Shown: positions 1-9,143 of the stretch, piece after piece
Position numbering within the stretch: the stretch's first letter is position 1
How the letters are laid out: each line of letters starts with the position of its first letter
Source of the DNA: an uncultured Ruminiclostridium sp.
Lineage (GTDB): Bacteria; Bacillota; Clostridia; Oscillospirales; Ruminococcaceae
Reading direction: 5' to 3'
DNA length: 64,000 nucleotides
Assembly: GCA_947623915.1 (NCBI GenBank)
Contig: CANQIB010000011.1
Span: forward strand, 1-64,000
Program-made: the position numbers and the translations under genes
The notes under the pieces: model-generated
The model's input: only the letters and a program-made list of their open reading frames with translations
Databases searched by the model: none
What the model was told of the DNA's origin: nothing

Positions 1-98
1 GCGACCGAACGACGGCATACTTGCGTATGCCTAGTGAGGTCAACGCAGTATTGGCGGAAATATGCCTGTAAAAACCGACTTGTGTCCGACTCCGCAAC
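1..98 (+). repeat. Dispersed structured repeat, copy A (cut by window edge)
   Basis: This stretch aligns without gaps (1-91) to 55445-55535; I count 10 differences in the 87 positions from 5 to 91. It holds a 7-base-pair hairpin, GGCATAC-TTGC-GTATGCC (14-31). In copy B one stem C is a T, which still pairs as G-U, so pairing is kept although sequence changed. The upstream part seen in copy B would lie outside the window. It is intergenic, downstream of argF. No protein reading fits; a structured RNA or small mobile element is the best guess. Confidence 0.75.
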
Positions 99-162
99 GT
101 CTAATACCCTTGTACGCCTATCGCGGCTCTTTCCTTGTCTGCGCGTGTTTCTCGAAGTCTGC

Positions 163-196
163 CAGTTTGTCGAAAAATGACTTTTTCGACAAACTG
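163..196. terminator. Perfect 15-bp hairpin behind the arginine operon
   Basis: Bases 163-177 (CAGTTTGTCGAAAAA) pair perfectly with 182-196 around a 4-base loop. It lies beyond the first hairpin after the argF stop and could be a backup terminator. The T-run is inside the stem rather than after it, so termination is inferred. Confidence 0.45.
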
Positions 197-197
197 T

Positions 198-239
198 AAT
201 TTGACCTCCCGATGCAAAATATCGGGAGGGCAAATTTTA
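198..239 (-). terminator. Terminator hairpin of the arginine operon
   Basis: CCTCCCGAT (206-214) pairs with ATCGGGAGG (222-230), flanked by AATTTG/CAAATT arms that extend the stem. On the minus strand it follows the argF stop by a few bases, so it probably ends the operon. The trailing T-run is weak. Confidence 0.55.
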
Positions 240-242
240 CTT

Positions 243-1160
243 TCAGTCTTTCCCGCCGCTCATCAGCATGACCATTACCGCTTTCTGCGCGTGCAGGCGG
301 TTCTCCGCCTCGTCGAATATTTGGGCGGCGTGCTGTTCAAACACCTTGGTGGTTATCTCCTCCTCGCGGTGAGCGGGCAGGCAATGCTGCACCATGGCGT
401 CCGACTTGGCGACCTTCATCACCTCGTCGTTTATCTGATAGCCCTTAAAGGCTTTTTTGCGCTGCTCCGCCTCGCTCTCCTGTCCCATCGACGCCCACAC
501 GTCGGTAAACAAAACGTCCGCGTCAGCAGCCGCCTCCAGCGGGTCGTTCACCAGCTTGAAATTATCGGGGTATTTCTTGGCAAACTCCAGCACGGTGGGA
601 GCGGGATAGTAGCCCTGCGGGCAGGCAAGGCTGACGTTCATTCCCACTTTAAGACAGCCTACCGTCAGCGAATTTGCCATATTGTTACCGTCGCCGATAT
701 AGCACATATTTAACCCCTCAAGGTTGTTTTTGTACTCCCTTACGGTCATGAGGTCGGCAAGCACCTGGCAGGGGTGCGACAGGTCGGTAAGCCCGTTTAT
801 TATCGGGATAGAACCGTATTCCGCAAGGTTTTCTACCTCCTCCTGCTCATAGGTCCGTATCATCACACCGTCAAGGTAGCGCGACAGCACGCGCGCGGTG
901 TCCTGGACAGGCTCTCCGCGCCCTATCTGCAATTCAGAAGAGGAAAGAAACAGCGCGTGACCTCCGAGCTGATACATACCCGTTTCAAAGGATACCCTCG
1001 TTCTGGTGGACGCCTTTTGGAATATCATGCCCAGCGTGCGTCCTTTAAGGCTGTTGTGCGGGATACCGTGGCTCTGCTCGTATTTGAGCTGATCCGCCAA
1101 ATTCAGTATTTCATATATATCCTCGGTGTCAAGATCCATCATTTTAAGTAAATGCTTCAT
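243..1160 (-). CDS. argF: Ornithine carbamoyltransferase
   Basis: This enzyme joins carbamoyl phosphate to ornithine to give citrulline, in the cytoplasm. The 305-residue protein has the usual family length. The carbamoyl-phosphate motif STRTR is at residues 51-55, HPCQ at 129-132, the ornithine loop SMGQE at 224-228, and HCLPAHR, with the conserved Cys, at 259-265. AAAGGAG precedes the ATG. It is the last gene of the minus-strand arginine operon, 2 bases after argD, so it is probably co-transcribed. The biosynthetic operon setting favours ArgF over a catabolic ArcB. Confidence 0.96.
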   Translation of the reverse strand: MKHLLKMMDLDTEDIYEILNLADQLKYEQSHGIPHNSLKGRTLGMIFQKASTRTRVSFETGMYQLGGHALFLSSSELQIGRGEPVQDTARVLSRYLDGVMIRTYEQEEVENLAEYGSIPIINGLTDLSHPCQVLADLMTVREYKNNLEGLNMCYIGDGNNMANSLTVGCLKVGMNVSLACPQGYYPAPTVLEFAKKYPDNFKLVNDPLEAAADADVLFTDVWASMGQESEAEQRKKAFKGYQINDEVMKVAKSDAMVQHCLPAHREEEITTKVFEQHAAQIFDEAENRLHAQKAVMVMLMSGGKD

Positions 1161-1162
1161 TT

Positions 1163-2338
1163 TTATTCTCCTTTCTCGGTCAGCAGTTTTTCCAATATCT
1201 TCAGTCCCTTGTCTATCTCCTCATAGGTTATCGTGAGCGGCGGAAGCAAGCGAACCTTATCCTTTGCGGTAAGCAGCAGCAGTCCCTCGTCGAGCGCCGC
1301 TCTGACTACCTCTCCGGCGTTCTTGCTGCGCAGCTTTATGCCTATCATAAGTCCCATACCGCTGACGCTTTCGACCTCGTCCAGCTTTTGCAGCTTTTGT
1401 TTTATATATACGCCCTTTGCCGCTACGTCTCTCAAAAATCCGACGTCGCCCGCTTTTTTCAATACCTCCAGTCCTCCGGCGCAGGCAACGGGGTTTCCCC
1501 CGAAGGTAGAGCCGTGAGTACCGGCGGTAAGGGTATCGGCGCATTTTTCTCCCGCAAGGCAGACTCCCATCGGCAATCCGCCCGCTATCCCCTTGGCAAG
1601 CGTTACTATATCGGGGGAATGACCATAATACTGTCCCGCGAGGAATTTGCCGGTACGTCCCACTCCTGTCTGTACCTCGTCGGTTATAACCAGCACGTCC
1701 ATTTCCCCGCAAACGCGGTAAAGCTCATCTACATACTCTTTTTCCAGCGGGATAACTCCGCCCTCTCCCTGTATATACTCTATCATCACCGCGCAGACCG
1801 TGCTGTCCAGCTTTTCTCTAAGGTCGGATATATTGTTCGCCTCGGCATATATAAAGCCCTCGACAAACGGGAAGAAATAGTTGTGGAACACGTCCTGTCC
1901 CGTTGCGGATAAGGTAGCGAGCGTCCTGCCGTGGAAAGAATTTACCAACGTGATTATGTTGTGGCGATCCTTTCCGTATTTGTCAAAGCTGTACTTTCTC
2001 GCCAGCTTTATCGCACATTCGTTCGCCTCCGCGCCGGAATTGCAGAAAAACATCTTTTTTGTTCCCGTAAGCTCGGCGAGCTTTGCGGCAAACTCCGCCT
2101 GCACCTTTGTATAATAATAGTTTGAGGTATGCTGTAGGGTGCGCACCTGCTTACATACCGCGTCCGCCCAGTCCTTATCGGCGTACCCCAACGAGTTCGT
2201 GCCTATACCGCTGCCGAAATCTATATACCGTTTTCCGCCGTCGTCGGTGGCAAAATCTCCCTCGCCTTTATCTATCACAAGCTCATACCTGCCGTATGTC
2301 CCCATTATATGGGAATTAAATTCTTCGATAACGCTCAT
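1163..2338 (-). CDS. argD: Acetylornithine aminotransferase
   Basis: This PLP-dependent class III aminotransferase makes N-acetylornithine from N-acetylglutamate semialdehyde and glutamate. The 391-residue protein shows the cofactor-pyridine Asp in ITDEVQTGVGRTG, the Schiff-base Lys in TLAKGIAGG, and the phosphate-binding FGGNPVACA. AAAGGAG stands before the ATG. It lies 14 bases after argB and 2 before argF. Enzymes of this family often also act on succinyl-diaminopimelate semialdehyde, which sequence cannot settle. Confidence 0.95.
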   Translation of the reverse strand: MSVIEEFNSHIMGTYGRYELVIDKGEGDFATDDGGKRYIDFGSGIGTNSLGYADKDWADAVCKQVRTLQHTSNYYYTKVQAEFAAKLAELTGTKKMFFCNSGAEANECAIKLARKYSFDKYGKDRHNIITLVNSFHGRTLATLSATGQDVFHNYFFPFVEGFIYAEANNISDLREKLDSTVCAVMIEYIQGEGGVIPLEKEYVDELYRVCGEMDVLVITDEVQTGVGRTGKFLAGQYYGHSPDIVTLAKGIAGGLPMGVCLAGEKCADTLTAGTHGSTFGGNPVACAGGLEVLKKAGDVGFLRDVAAKGVYIKQKLQKLDEVESVSGMGLMIGIKLRSKNAGEVVRAALDEGLLLLTAKDKVRLLPPLTITYEEIDKGLKILEKLLTEKGE

Positions 2339-2352
2339 ATATTCTCCTTTTA

Positions 2353-3201
2353 TCAGTTAAACTGTGTGCCTAAGCCCTCGTTGGTCAGCAGCTCGATAAG
2401 TATCGAGTGCGGCACACGCCCGTCTATTATATTTGCCTTTTTCACTCCGCGCCGTACTGCCTCTACGCAGCAGTCCACCTTGGGTATCATTCCGCCGGAG
2501 ATTATCCCCTGCTTTTTAAGATAAGGCACTTCCGACAGTCCGACCATGCGGATAAGCGTATTATCGTCGTCCTTGTCCTCAAGCAGTCCTTTGATATCGG
2601 TGAGCAGTATAAGGTTCTCCGCTTTCATCTCCGCCGCTATCCGCGCTGCGGCGGTATCCGCGTTTATATTGTACACGTTCCCGTCGGAGCCTGACGCGAC
2701 CGTGGAAATGACGGGTATATACCCCTTTTCCAGCACGTCGTTTATCACCTTTACATTTACTCCCGTTATCTCGCCGACCAGTCCCAGCTGCGGGTCGAGC
2801 TGCTCCGCCTCTATCATATGGTCGTCCAGTCCGCAAAGACCTACCGCCTCGCCGCCGCTGTTATGCAGCAAGTCCACCAAATCCTTATTGACCTTGCCGC
2901 ACAGCACCATCTGCACGACGTTTACCGTTTCCTCGTCGGTGTACCTAAGCCCGTTTATAAATCGGCTTTCCTTGCCGATTTTTTTGAGCATATCGTTTAT
3001 CTCTGGACCTCCGCCGTGTACCAGAACTATCTTCATACCGCACAGCGACAGCAGCACAATGTCGGACATGACCGCGTTTTTCAGCTTTTCGTCGGTCATG
3101 GCGTTGCCCCCGTATTTTATGACTATTACCTTGTTGGAATATTTCTGGATATAGGGCAAAGCGTCGCTCAGCACCTTTGCCCGTGTTTCGTTGTCTATCA
3201 T
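2353..3201 (-). CDS. argB: Acetylglutamate kinase, probably arginine-inhibited
   Basis: It phosphorylates N-acetylglutamate, the committed step of the ArgJ-type pathway. Visible motifs are KYGGNAM near residue 29 and VHGGGPEI near 62 (ATP and substrate loops), with a late DIKGLL segment. The protein is 282 residues and has an extra N-terminal helix of about 25 residues before the first strand. That extension is typical of hexameric, arginine-feedback-inhibited kinases; the E. coli type is about 258 residues and insensitive. Feedback inhibition is therefore likely but inferred. It lies 11 bases after argJ. Confidence 0.95.
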   Translation of the reverse strand: MIDNETRAKVLSDALPYIQKYSNKVIVIKYGGNAMTDEKLKNAVMSDIVLLSLCGMKIVLVHGGGPEINDMLKKIGKESRFINGLRYTDEETVNVVQMVLCGKVNKDLVDLLHNSGGEAVGLCGLDDHMIEAEQLDPQLGLVGEITGVNVKVINDVLEKGYIPVISTVASGSDGNVYNINADTAAARIAAEMKAENLILLTDIKGLLEDKDDDNTLIRMVGLSEVPYLKKQGIISGGMIPKVDCCVEAVRRGVKKANIIDGRVPHSILIELLTNEGLGTQFN

Positions 3202-3212
3202 GATACTACCTC

Positions 3213-4448
3213 TCAGCTTCTGTATTCCGCGTTTATCTTAACATAATCGTATGTAAGGTCGCAGCCCCATGCCGCCGCGCTGTGCATACCGTCGTGCATA
3301 TCCACCAGTACCGTTACCTCGTCCGCGCTTAATATATCGTGCGCTCTGTCGTCGTCCACCTCGGCTACGGCTCCGTTTTGATACACCGTTATGCTGCCGC
3401 GCTCGCTCATAAGGGCGACCTCCATATTATCTATGTCAAAGTCGCCGTCGGTATACCCTATCGCGCAGAATATCCTGCCGCAGTTTGCGTCCGCCGCGAA
3501 CATCGCTGCTTTTACAAGGTCGCTGCTTATCACCGATTTTGCGATACGCGCCGCCGTTTCCTCGCTGCGTGCATTCCTTACCGCACACTCTATCAGCTTG
3601 GTAGCTCCCTCGCCGTCCCGCGCGGTTTCCCTCGCAAGGTTCATCATCACCGCGTACAGCCCGTTCAAAAACGTTTCGTAATCCTTGTCCTCGCGGATTA
3701 TCTCGCGGTTTCCGGCAAGACCCGACGCCATTATGCAGGCGGTATCGTTAGTGGAGGTGTCCCTGTCCACGCTTACCATATTGTAGGTAACGTCCGCGGT
3801 ACGCTTAAGCGCTTTTTGGAGCAGCTCGCGGCGTATATTCACGTCGGTGGTAATAAAGCACAGCATAGTAGCCATGTTGGGATTTATCATTCCGCTGCCC
3901 TTGCTTATCGCTCCTATATGGCACAGCTTTCCGTCTATCATGAACCTTACCGCTATCTCCTTTTTACGGGTATCGGTAGTCATGATAGCCTCGCACGCGA
4001 GCGGACTGCCCTCCCTGTCGAGCGACGCGGCAAGCTCTCCTATCTTCGCCTTTATGGGGTCGGTAGAGAGCTTTTGCCCTATTACCCCCGTGGACGCGAC
4101 GATAACGTCGTTTTCGTCTATGTCAAGCGCCTGTGCCGCAAGCGCGCACATTTCGTTAGCTATCTCGACGCCGTCAGGGTTGCAGGTGTTCGCGTTGCCG
4201 CTGTTCACTATGACCGCCTGAGCCGTTCCGTCTTTGAGGTGCTTTTTCGTAACTGCGATAGGCGCGCCCTTTACCTTGTTTTGAGTGTAGACCGCCGCCG
4301 CGGCACACTTTTTCTCGCAGACTATCAGCGCGAGATCTCTTTTGGTACTTCCCGCCTTTATCCCCGCGGCGACTCCTCCCGCTTTAAATCCCGCGGGCGC
4401 GCAAACGCCGCCCTCTATCATTTTGTAATCTTCAAATTCAACCAACAT
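3213..4448 (-). CDS. argJ: Bifunctional ornithine acetyltransferase / N-acetylglutamate synthase
   Basis: ArgJ moves the acetyl group from acetylornithine to glutamate, recycling it; some members also use acetyl-CoA. The self-cleavage site NMATML is at residues 191-196, with Thr194 the expected new N-terminal nucleophile of the beta chain. I chose the ATG at 4448 (411 residues): it follows GGAGAG at good spacing, and an in-frame start 39 bases upstream would run into argC and lacks this site. Whether it is mono- or bifunctional cannot be read from sequence. Confidence 0.95.
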   Translation of the reverse strand: MLVEFEDYKMIEGGVCAPAGFKAGGVAAGIKAGSTKRDLALIVCEKKCAAAAVYTQNKVKGAPIAVTKKHLKDGTAQAVIVNSGNANTCNPDGVEIANEMCALAAQALDIDENDVIVASTGVIGQKLSTDPIKAKIGELAASLDREGSPLACEAIMTTDTRKKEIAVRFMIDGKLCHIGAISKGSGMINPNMATMLCFITTDVNIRRELLQKALKRTADVTYNMVSVDRDTSTNDTACIMASGLAGNREIIREDKDYETFLNGLYAVMMNLARETARDGEGATKLIECAVRNARSEETAARIAKSVISSDLVKAAMFAADANCGRIFCAIGYTDGDFDIDNMEVALMSERGSITVYQNGAVAEVDDDRAHDILSADEVTVLVDMHDGMHSAAAWGCDLTYDYVKINAEYRS

Positions 4449-4461
4449 TTTTCTCTCCGTT

Positions 4462-5397
4462 CTATATAAGCCCGACAGTTTCGTCAATGCCGCACATTAT
4501 ATTAAGGCATTGTACCGCCGCGCCGCTCGCTCCCTTTCCCAGATTGTCGAACCGCGAGCAAAGCAGCACGCGCTCCTCATTTCCGAATACATATATCTCC
4601 ATATCGTTTCTTCCCGACAGGGCGTTTCCCGAAAGGAATCCGCCGGACGGAAGTTCTCCCAACGGCATTACCTTTACCAGCTTTTGCCCGTAATAGTGTT
4701 CCTCCAACACCTTATGTATATCATAAGGCGCGCGGTATTTTTTCAGCAGTCTGGTAACTATCGGTACGGTCACGGTCATGCCGCTGTAATAATCGCAGAC
4801 GTAAGGGCAAAATACGGGTTCGTGTGCAAGTCCCGATATGACTTTCATCTCCGGCAGGTGCTTATGCTGCTGGTTCAGCGCGTATTCACGCGGCGCGTCA
4901 AACTCCGGCGAGCGGTTCGCGTCCTCGTACTGCGCTATGCCTTTTTTCCCTGCTCCGCTGTAGCCGGACACCGCATGGACCGTCACGGGATAATCCGCAG
5001 GCATAACGCCCGCGCTCACCATAGGATACACCAGCGAGATAAATCCGCCGGCATAACAGCCCGGCACCGCTACTCGGTCGGAGACCGCTATCCTCTCACG
5101 GTGCGCGTCGGACAGTTCGGGAAAGCCGTATGCCCAGTCGGGCGAGGTGCGGTGCGCGGTAGACGCGTCTATTATCCTTACTCCCTCTCCCGCCAGCTGC
5201 ACGGCCTGTCTTGCCGCGTCGTCCGGCAGGCAAAGAAAGGTAAAATCGGAGGCGTTTATCAGCTTTTTCCGCTCCGCCTCGTCCTTGCGCTTGTCCTCGT
5301 CTATTTTCAGCAGTTCAACGTCGTTTCGGTTTTTGAAACGCTCCGATATCTTAAGTCCGGTAGTGCCCTCCTGACCGTCTATATATACCTTTATCAT
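4462..5397 (-). CDS. argC: N-acetyl-gamma-glutamyl-phosphate reductase, short type
   Basis: It reduces N-acetylglutamyl phosphate to the semialdehyde with NADPH. The 311-residue protein begins IDGQEGTTGL and carries the catalytic Cys114 in VPGCYAGG. Length and the early EGTTG segment match the shorter ArgC family (the TIGR01851 type) rather than the ~345-residue ArgC usual in Bacillus. A later AHEPVF segment probably supplies the active-site His. Its RBS AAAAGGGG precedes the ATG. It sits between the first GNAT gene and argJ. Confidence 0.93.
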   Translation of the reverse strand: MIKVYIDGQEGTTGLKISERFKNRNDVELLKIDEDKRKDEAERKKLINASDFTFLCLPDDAARQAVQLAGEGVRIIDASTAHRTSPDWAYGFPELSDAHRERIAVSDRVAVPGCYAGGFISLVYPMVSAGVMPADYPVTVHAVSGYSGAGKKGIAQYEDANRSPEFDAPREYALNQQHKHLPEMKVISGLAHEPVFCPYVCDYYSGMTVTVPIVTRLLKKYRAPYDIHKVLEEHYYGQKLVKVMPLGELPSGGFLSGNALSGRNDMEIYVFGNEERVLLCSRFDNLGKGASGAAVQCLNIMCGIDETVGLI

Positions 5398-5410
5398 AGC
5401 TATCCCCTTT

Positions 5411-5839
5411 TCAGACCGTACTTTCTCCCTTGGTAAGAAACCTCGTCATGCCTGAGCCGCGCTCCGTGTTGGGTCGGCGCATAAAACCGAGGCTTTCGTA
5501 AAACGGTTCTTTATCCTTGGCGGACATTAAATTCACCATCACCGTTTCGCCGTCCTCCGCAACGCTCAAAATGCACTCCATCAGCTTTCTCATCATCATG
5601 CTGCCTATCCCCATGCGCTGATATTCGGGACGTACTATCACGTCGGAAATGAAGAACTGATAGCCGCCGTCGCCCACCACGCGCGCCGAGCCGACCTCTT
5701 TTTCTCCGTCCAGCGCCGTAATGGCAAATACGGAATTTTTCTTTGCACATTCAAGCTGCCTTTCGGACAACTCGTACCAGTCCACGCTGCGCCGAAAGGA
5801 ATTTATATCCGTCGGCAGCCGTAATTCACAGGTTATCAT
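5411..5839 (-). CDS. GNAT acetyltransferase embedded in the arginine operon
   Basis: This is a 142-residue single-domain GNAT. The acetyl-CoA loop is the QRMGIG segment near residue 76, after the beta strand ISDVIVRPEY. Its start overlaps the argH stop by 4 bases (ATGA), which implies translational coupling and a job linked to arginine synthesis. A short stand-alone N-acetylglutamate synthase that primes the ArgJ cycle would fit, as short GNAT-type NAGS enzymes are known in other bacteria. The substrate cannot be read from sequence; it may instead acetylate something unrelated. Confidence 0.85.
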   Translation of the reverse strand: MITCELRLPTDINSFRRSVDWYELSERQLECAKKNSVFAITALDGEKEVGSARVVGDGGYQFFISDVIVRPEYQRMGIGSMMMRKLMECILSVAEDGETVMVNLMSAKDKEPFYESLGFMRRPNTERGSGMTRFLTKGESTV

Positions 5840-7221
5840 ATCTCTATACCCGCTATCCGCCGCTTTAGCTCGGCTATTTGAGCCTTTACCGCCTCTGGAG
5901 CGGGGCCGCCCTCCACATTTCTGGTCATCACACAGCGGTCAAGGCTTATGGCGTCGTATATATCCGAATCGAATTTCTCCGACAGCTTTTTATATTCCTC
6001 GATAGGCAGCTGCTCTAACGTGGTGTTTTTCTCTATACATATCGCCACCAGCGTGCCGGTCAGCTTATACGCGGTGCGAAACGGCATTCCCTTTTTGACC
6101 AGATAATCCGCGCAGTCGGTCGCGTTTATAAAGCCCTTTGCCGCGGCGGCCCGGATATTCTCCTTATAGACCGTCATGGTCGCAAGCATGGGTATAAACG
6201 TCTTTATGCACAGCTTTACGGTATCCGTCGCGTCGAATATCGCTTCCTTGTCCTCCTGCATATCCTTATTATATGCAAGCGGCAGACCTTTCATCATGGT
6301 AAGCAGCGTGTTGAGGTCGCCGTACACCCGCGCCGTCTTTCCCCGTATAAGCTCGGTTATATCGGGGTTTTTCTTCTGCGGCATTATTGAGCTTCCCGTG
6401 GAATACGCGTCGTCCAGCTCGATAAACTTAAACTCCCACGAACACCACAAAATGACCTCCTCGGAAAATCTCGAAAGGTGCATCATCAGCATGGACAACG
6501 CGGAACAAAGCTCTATCGCGTAATCCCTGTCGCTTACCCCGTCAAGGCTGTTGAGCGTTATATCCGAAAAGCCCAGCAGCTCGGCGGTGCGCCGCCTGTT
6601 CAGCGGATAAGTAGTTCCCGCCAGCGCGCATGAGCCGAGCGGCATTACATCCGTCCTGCTAAAGCAGTCGGCAAGCCTGTCAAGATCGCGTGCGAACATC
6701 TGCGCATACGCCATAAGATGATGCGCAAAGGTTATCGGCTGGGCGCGCTGCATATGGGTATACCCCGGCATTACGGTATCAAGGTGCTGCTCGCTTACGG
6801 ATACCACCGTGTCGATAAGCTCCCTGAGCATACCCGCTATCTCCTTTATCTCGTCCTTTAAATACAGCTTTAAATCGAGCGCGACCTGGTCGTTTCTGCT
6901 GCGGGCGGTATGCAGCCGCTTGCCCGCGTCGCCCACCCGCTTTGTAAGCTCCGCCTCGACAAACATATGTATATCCTCGGCGTTGGGGTCTATTTCAAGG
7001 CTGCCGCTTTTTATATCCTCAAGTATGCCTTTCAGCCCCGCTATTATCGTTTCGCTCTCGGCGCGGTCGATTATACCCTGCTCCGCCAGCATCGTCGCGT
7101 GCGCGATAGAACCCGTTATGTCCTGACGGTACATTCTCGCGTCAAATCCGACGGAGGAGTTAAAATCGTTCACATCGGAGGCTATCTCCTTAGAAAAGCG
7201 CCCCGCCCACATCATTGCCAT
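5836..7221 (-). CDS. argH: Argininosuccinate lyase
   Basis: It splits argininosuccinate into arginine and fumarate. The 461-residue length is typical. The fumarase/aspartase-superfamily signature GSSIMPQKKNPD, with the mobile-loop catalytic Ser, is near residue 280; TARSRNDQVALD and MPGYTHMQRAQP are further family blocks. GAGAGGT precedes the start. It overlaps the downstream GNAT gene by 4 bases and starts 34 bases after the second GNAT gene. Confidence 0.96.
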   Translation of the reverse strand: MAMMWAGRFSKEIASDVNDFNSSVGFDARMYRQDITGSIAHATMLAEQGIIDRAESETIIAGLKGILEDIKSGSLEIDPNAEDIHMFVEAELTKRVGDAGKRLHTARSRNDQVALDLKLYLKDEIKEIAGMLRELIDTVVSVSEQHLDTVMPGYTHMQRAQPITFAHHLMAYAQMFARDLDRLADCFSRTDVMPLGSCALAGTTYPLNRRRTAELLGFSDITLNSLDGVSDRDYAIELCSALSMLMMHLSRFSEEVILWCSWEFKFIELDDAYSTGSSIMPQKKNPDITELIRGKTARVYGDLNTLLTMMKGLPLAYNKDMQEDKEAIFDATDTVKLCIKTFIPMLATMTVYKENIRAAAAKGFINATDCADYLVKKGMPFRTAYKLTGTLVAICIEKNTTLEQLPIEEYKKLSEKFDSDIYDAISLDRCVMTRNVEGGPAPEAVKAQIAELKRRIAGIEI

Positions 7222-7255
7222 TTTCTGTACCTCTCTTTGATAGGATCTGAGAAAA

Positions 7256-7696
7256 TCAAGTGTCTATGCGAATTATTTCATTCAGCTCTTTGTTTCTGTA
7301 GGTAATATCGTTTCTCGGAGAAAAGCCCATTTTCTCCCAGAAGCTATTGCCCGTTTCATTTCTGTTAAATACAAGAAGTGCCGCCTTGTTTATCCCTTCG
7401 TCTTTCAGCGCGGACAAGCATTTTTCGACAAGCTGAGTACCTATACCTTGCTTTCTGAAACGCTCGTCGACCGACATATGATAAATATATCCTCTGCGGC
7501 CGTCATGCCCCGACAGTATTATCCCGATTATTTTGTCATCGTATTCGGCTACGAAAGAAGTATCGGGATTTCGCCGAAGGAATTTTTCTATCCCCTCTTT
7601 TGAATCGTCCAAATTATTGAACCCCATATTTTTGCATGACATCCAAAGTTGATATACTTTTTCGTAATCGTCGATATTCATTTTACGGATCGGCAT
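7256..7696 (-). CDS. GNAT acetyltransferase between argG and argH
   Basis: This GNAT protein is 146 residues from the chosen ATG, which follows AAAAGGAGA; an in-frame start 42 bases upstream has no such site. The acetyl-CoA motif is RKQGIGTQLVEK near residue 85, and the C-terminal SFWEKMGFSPRN is the usual GNAT closing strand. It resembles RimI-like or small-molecule N-acetyltransferases. It is on the strand of the arginine genes but is separated from argG by a terminator, so membership in the operon is uncertain. Substrate unknown. Confidence 0.83.
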   Translation of the reverse strand: MPIRKMNIDDYEKVYQLWMSCKNMGFNNLDDSKEGIEKFLRRNPDTSFVAEYDDKIIGIILSGHDGRRGYIYHMSVDERFRKQGIGTQLVEKCLSALKDEGINKAALLVFNRNETGNSFWEKMGFSPRNDITYRNKELNEIIRIDT

Positions 7697-7792
7697 TTTT
7701 TCTCCTTTTAATAACTTTTGCGTAAATTTAACAGTCAAGCACTTTAAAACGAACAGGTAAGACGATTTGCCGAAACACGATATGACCGTTCC

Positions 7793-7824
7793 AAAAAATT
7801 TTAAGCGGAGCAGCCTCCGCTTAA
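7793..7824 (-). terminator. Terminator after argG
   Basis: TTAAGCGGAG (7801-7810) pairs with CTCCGCTTAA (7815-7824). On the minus strand it starts 4 bases after the argG stop and runs into AAAATTTTTT, a good intrinsic terminator. It would lower expression of the rest of the cluster relative to argG. Confidence 0.75.
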
Positions 7825-7828
7825 AAAC

Positions 7829-9055
7829 TTACTTCTTGTTTCTTTCAGCGTCAAGCAGCGCTTTTACCTTTATCGGCAAGCCGAACAGATTGATAAAGCC
7901 CTTGGAATCCGACTGGTCGTATACGTCGTCCTCGCCGAATGATGCGAAATCCTCGCTGTACAGCGTGTAAGGAGAAGTAACTCCCGCGTTTATGATATTG
8001 CCCTTGTAGAGCTTTAATTTTACCTCGCCGGTAACGGTCTCCTGCGTCTTGTCAACGAACGCGTCCATCGCCTCTCTGAGCGGGGTGTACCATTGTCCGT
8101 TATATACAAGGTCGGCGTACTTCTGAGCCAGACCGTATTTGTAATGCTGAGTTTCCTTGTCAAGGCAGATAGTCTCCAGCACCTCATGTGCATGATAAAG
8201 TATCGTGCCGCCGGGGGTCTCGTAAACGCCGCGCGACTTCATGCCTACCAGACGGTTCTCCACCACGTCAAACAGTCCGATACCGTTTTCGCCGCCCAGC
8301 TTGTTGAGCGTCTTTATCAGCTTTACTCCGTCCATCTTTTCGCCGTTCAGCGCTACGGGTATGCCCTTTTCAAAGCTGAGCGTGATGTAGGTCGGCTTGT
8401 CGGGAGCCTGTTCTGGCGAAACGCCTAGCTCCAAAAAGCCCTCCTTGTTGTATAAAGGCTCGTTAGCGGGGTCTTCAAGGTCAAGTCCCTCGTGGGAAAG
8501 ATGCCACAGGTTCATATCCTTTGAATAGTTGGTCTCTTTGGTGAGCTTTACGGGTATATCGTGAGCCTGTGCGTACTCTATCTCCTGCTCTCTCGATTTG
8601 AACTCCCATACTCTCCAGGGAGCGATTATCTCCATTTCCGGCGCTAACGCCTTTATGGTAAGCTCAAAACGCACCTGGTCGTTGCCCTTGCCGGTGCAGC
8701 CGTGGCAGATGGCGTCGGCGTTCTCCTTGCGCGCGATCTCCACCAGTCTTTTTGCGATGGGAGGACGTGCAAAGGAAGTGCCTAGCAGATAGCCCTCATA
8801 TTTTGCTCCCGCCTTTAACGTCGGGAAGATAAAGTCGTTTACGAACTCGTCCTGTATGTCCTCTATATACAGCTTGGTAGCGCCGGACTTTTTCGCTCTT
8901 TCTTCAAGTCCCACTATCTCGGAATCCTGTCCTACGTTGCCCGCAACGCAGACCACCTCGCTGCCGGGATAATTTTCGTGCAGCCACGGGATTATTATGG
9001 AGGTGTCAAGTCCTCCCGAATATGCAAGCACTATTTTTTTGATTTGTTTAGCCAT
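7829..9055 (-). CDS. argG: Argininosuccinate synthase
   Basis: It condenses citrulline and aspartate, with ATP cleaved to AMP and PPi, to argininosuccinate. The P-loop-like AYSGGLDTS of N-type ATP pyrophosphatases is near residue 10, and [12 protein letters not shown] is a further family block. Length is 408 residues from the ATG at 9055, which follows AGGTGA; a GTG three codons upstream (9064) is also possible. It is the promoter-proximal gene of the arginine cluster and has its own terminator. Confidence 0.96.
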   Translation of the reverse strand: MAKQIKKIVLAYSGGLDTSIIIPWLHENYPGSEVVCVAGNVGQDSEIVGLEERAKKSGATKLYIEDIQDEFVNDFIFPTLKAGAKYEGYLLGTSFARPPIAKRLVEIARKENADAICHGCTGKGNDQVRFELTIKALAPEMEIIAPWRVWEFKSREQEIEYAQAHDIPVKLTKETNYSKDMNLWHLSHEGLDLEDPANEPLYNKEGFLELGVSPEQAPDKPTYITLSFEKGIPVALNGEKMDGVKLIKTLNKLGGENGIGLFDVVENRLVGMKSRGVYETPGGTILYHAHEVLETICLDKETQHYKYGLAQKYADLVYNGQWYTPLREAMDAFVDKTQETVTGEVKLKLYKGNIINAGVTSPYTLYSEDFASFGEDDVYDQSDSKGFINLFGLPIKVKALLDAERNKK

Positions 9056-9108
9056 GTCCTTCACCTTTTCCTTTTTATTTTCTGCGGTTAATAAGCATCA
9101 CATTGAAT

Positions 9109-9136
9109 ATTATACACACTTTTTTCGGAAAGTCAA
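9109..9136 (-). promoter_or_regulatory. argG promoter
   Basis: On the minus strand TTGACT (9131-9136) and TATAAT (9109-9114) are 16 bases apart, placing the transcription start near 9102, about 47 bases before argG. Confidence 0.7.
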
Positions 9137-9143
9137 GAGATTT

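Noticed and set aside
3339-4469. 376-codon plus-strand frame opposite argJ
   Set aside because: It is a shadow of argJ in a GC-rich frame, with no ribosome site or domain.
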